Shown here: in pieces, positions 4,940 to 5,791 of the stretch
How the letters are laid out: every line of letters starts with the position of its first letter
Position numbering within the stretch: position 1 is the first letter of the stretch
Assembly: GCA_031283115.1 (NCBI GenBank)
Contig: JAITCK010000130.1
Span: 1-5,791, forward strand
DNA from: Cellulomonadaceae bacterium
GTDB taxonomy: Bacteria; Actinomycetota; Actinomycetes; Actinomycetales; Cellulomonadaceae
Length of the DNA stretch: 5,791 bases
Direction: 5' to 3'
Position numbers and translations under genes: made by a program
The notes under the pieces: generated by a model
What the model was told of the DNA's origin: nothing
What the model saw: only the letters and a program-made list of their open reading frames with translations
The model's database searches: none

Positions 4940-5791
4940 TTAGCGTCCGGCGAGTTTTTCGCGTAGCCGGGAGAACATGCCAGGGTTGGCGGCGTTGAGG
5001 CGGGGTTGAGGTGCTTCTTCACCGCGCAGGGTGGCCAACTGTTTGAGCAGGTCAGCCTGGGCGTCATCAAGTGCTGTCGGAACCTGAACTTCGATGTGTA
5101 CGTGTAGGTCGCCGCGGCCGGTGGAGTTGAGTCGGCCTACACCCAAGCCTTTGAGGGTGACGTGTTGGCCGGGCTGAGTGCCGGGGCGAATGTCTACCTG
5201 TTGCGGCCCGTCGAGGGTATCGAGGGTCATCACAGTGCCTAGGGCGGCGGTGGTCATGGGTACGGGCAGGGTGCAGTGGAGGTCGTCTCCACGGCGCACA
5301 AAGTGTTCGTGGGCGCGTTCGCGGATTTCTACGTAGAGGTCGGCGGCTGGGCCGCCGCCTGGGCCTACTTCGCCGCGGGCGGCCAGGCGGATGCGGGTGC
5401 CGGTGTCGACGCCTGCGGGGACGTTGACGGCCAGGGTGCGGCGTTGACGTACCCGGCCTTCACCTCGGCAGTCGTCGCAGGGCTGCGGGATGATGGTGCC
5501 GTAGCCTCCGCACGCGGTGCAAGGCGCGGTGGTCATTACTTGACCCAGGAAGGATCGGGCGACTCGTTGCACATGCCCGCGGCCCTTGCAGGCTTCGCAG
5601 GTGGTGATGGTGCTGCCGGGTTTGGCACCTTTGCCGGTGCAGGTGGTGCAGGCAACGTAGGTGTCGATGTCGAGTTCTTTGCGGGCACCAAAGACGGCGT
5701 CGGCTAGGTCGATGTCGAGGCGGACTAGGGCGTCTTGGCCACGTTGGGCGCGCGGCATGGGGCCTTGGGTGGCACCGCCGCCGCCGAAGAA
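4940..5791 (-). CDS. dnaJ: Chaperone protein DnaJ (DnaJ2 type), 5' part missing
   Basis: Hsp40 co-chaperone that delivers unfolded proteins to DnaK and stimulates its ATPase in the cytoplasm. The reading frame is open to the window edge, so the 283 visible residues begin inside the G/F-rich linker (FFGGGG) and the J domain with its HPD motif lies outside. Four CxxCxGxG zinc-finger repeats are intact at visible residues 48-55 (CTTCTGKG), 65-72 (CEACKGRG), 91-98 (CTACGGYG) and 105-112 (CDDCRGEG). They are followed by the two substrate-binding beta domains (about 120-240) and a short basic C-terminus ending LAGR. The ATG at 5758 is internal, not the start. A 14-base gap separates the stop from rsmE. 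Actinobacteria usually carry a second dnaJ beside hrcA and rsmE; this position suggests that DnaJ2 copy, so HrcA/CIRCE control from upstream is plausible but not visible. The family is certain; the DnaJ2 label is inference from context. Confidence 0.96.
   Translation of the reverse strand, partial: FFGGGGATQGPMPRAQRGQDALVRLDIDLADAVFGARKELDIDTYVACTTCTGKGAKPGSTITTCEACKGRGHVQRVARSFLGQVMTTAPCTACGGYGTIIPQPCDDCRGEGRVRQRRTLAVNVPAGVDTGTRIRLAARGEVGPGGGPAADLYVEIRERAHEHFVRRGDDLHCTLPVPMTTAALGTVMTLDTLDGPQQVDIRPGTQPGQHVTLKGLGVGRLNSTGRGDLHVHIEVQVPTALDDAQADLLKQLATLRGEEAPQPRLNAANPGMFSRLREKLAGR

Noticed and set aside
5276..5707. Plus-strand Gly/Ala-rich open frame opposite dnaJ
   Set aside because: Composition mirrors the zinc-finger and Gly codons of dnaJ read in reverse; no start signal or recognisable domain.

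Overview
The window is GC-rich and carries seven genes, all on the minus strand and packed end to end, with gaps of at most 19 bases and four overlaps. In transcription order (high to low coordinate) they are: the 3' part of dnaJ (DnaJ2 type), rsmE, a HIT-family gene, phoH, ybeY, a CBS-domain CorC/YbeX-like gene, and era. This order, with the protein sequences, points to a high-GC Gram-positive bacterium (Actinomycetota). The hrcA-dnaJ2-rsmE-(HIT)-phoH-ybeY-CBS-era string is a familiar actinobacterial arrangement. The exact family cannot be fixed from the sequence; a Propionibacteriales- or Actinomyces-like source is only a guess.

Layout: 5791-4940 is DnaJ from its G/F-rich linker to the C-terminus (the J domain lies outside the window). 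4925-3957 is RsmE, 16S rRNA m3U1498 methyltransferase. 3947-3585 is a HIT hydrolase. 3600-2548 is PhoH (an alternative GTG start lies at 3588). 2551-2090 is the endoribonuclease YbeY. 2070-1024 is a CBS-pair/CorC_HlyC protein with no transmembrane domain. 1031-45 is the GTPase Era. Bases 1-44 lie downstream of era and show no gene I can support. No tRNA, rRNA, mobile element, CRISPR, promoter or convincing terminator was seen.

The genes look like one co-transcribed ribosome-maturation and proteostasis operon. RsmE modifies 16S rRNA. YbeY (with PhoH) acts in rRNA processing and quality control. Era binds the 3' end of 16S rRNA during 30S assembly. The CBS protein resembles E. coli YbeX, which also sits beside ybeZ (phoH) and ybeY. 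DnaJ adds the chaperone side. The promoter, and any HrcA/CIRCE control, would lie upstream of the window.

Nothing here is a new system. The unusual part is a set of short in-frame tandem repeats (9- and 12-base units) inserted into otherwise conserved housekeeping proteins: the CBS-protein tail, the Era head, an RsmE loop and the RsmE tail. The CBS protein also lacks the DUF21/CNNM membrane domain usual in actinobacterial relatives.
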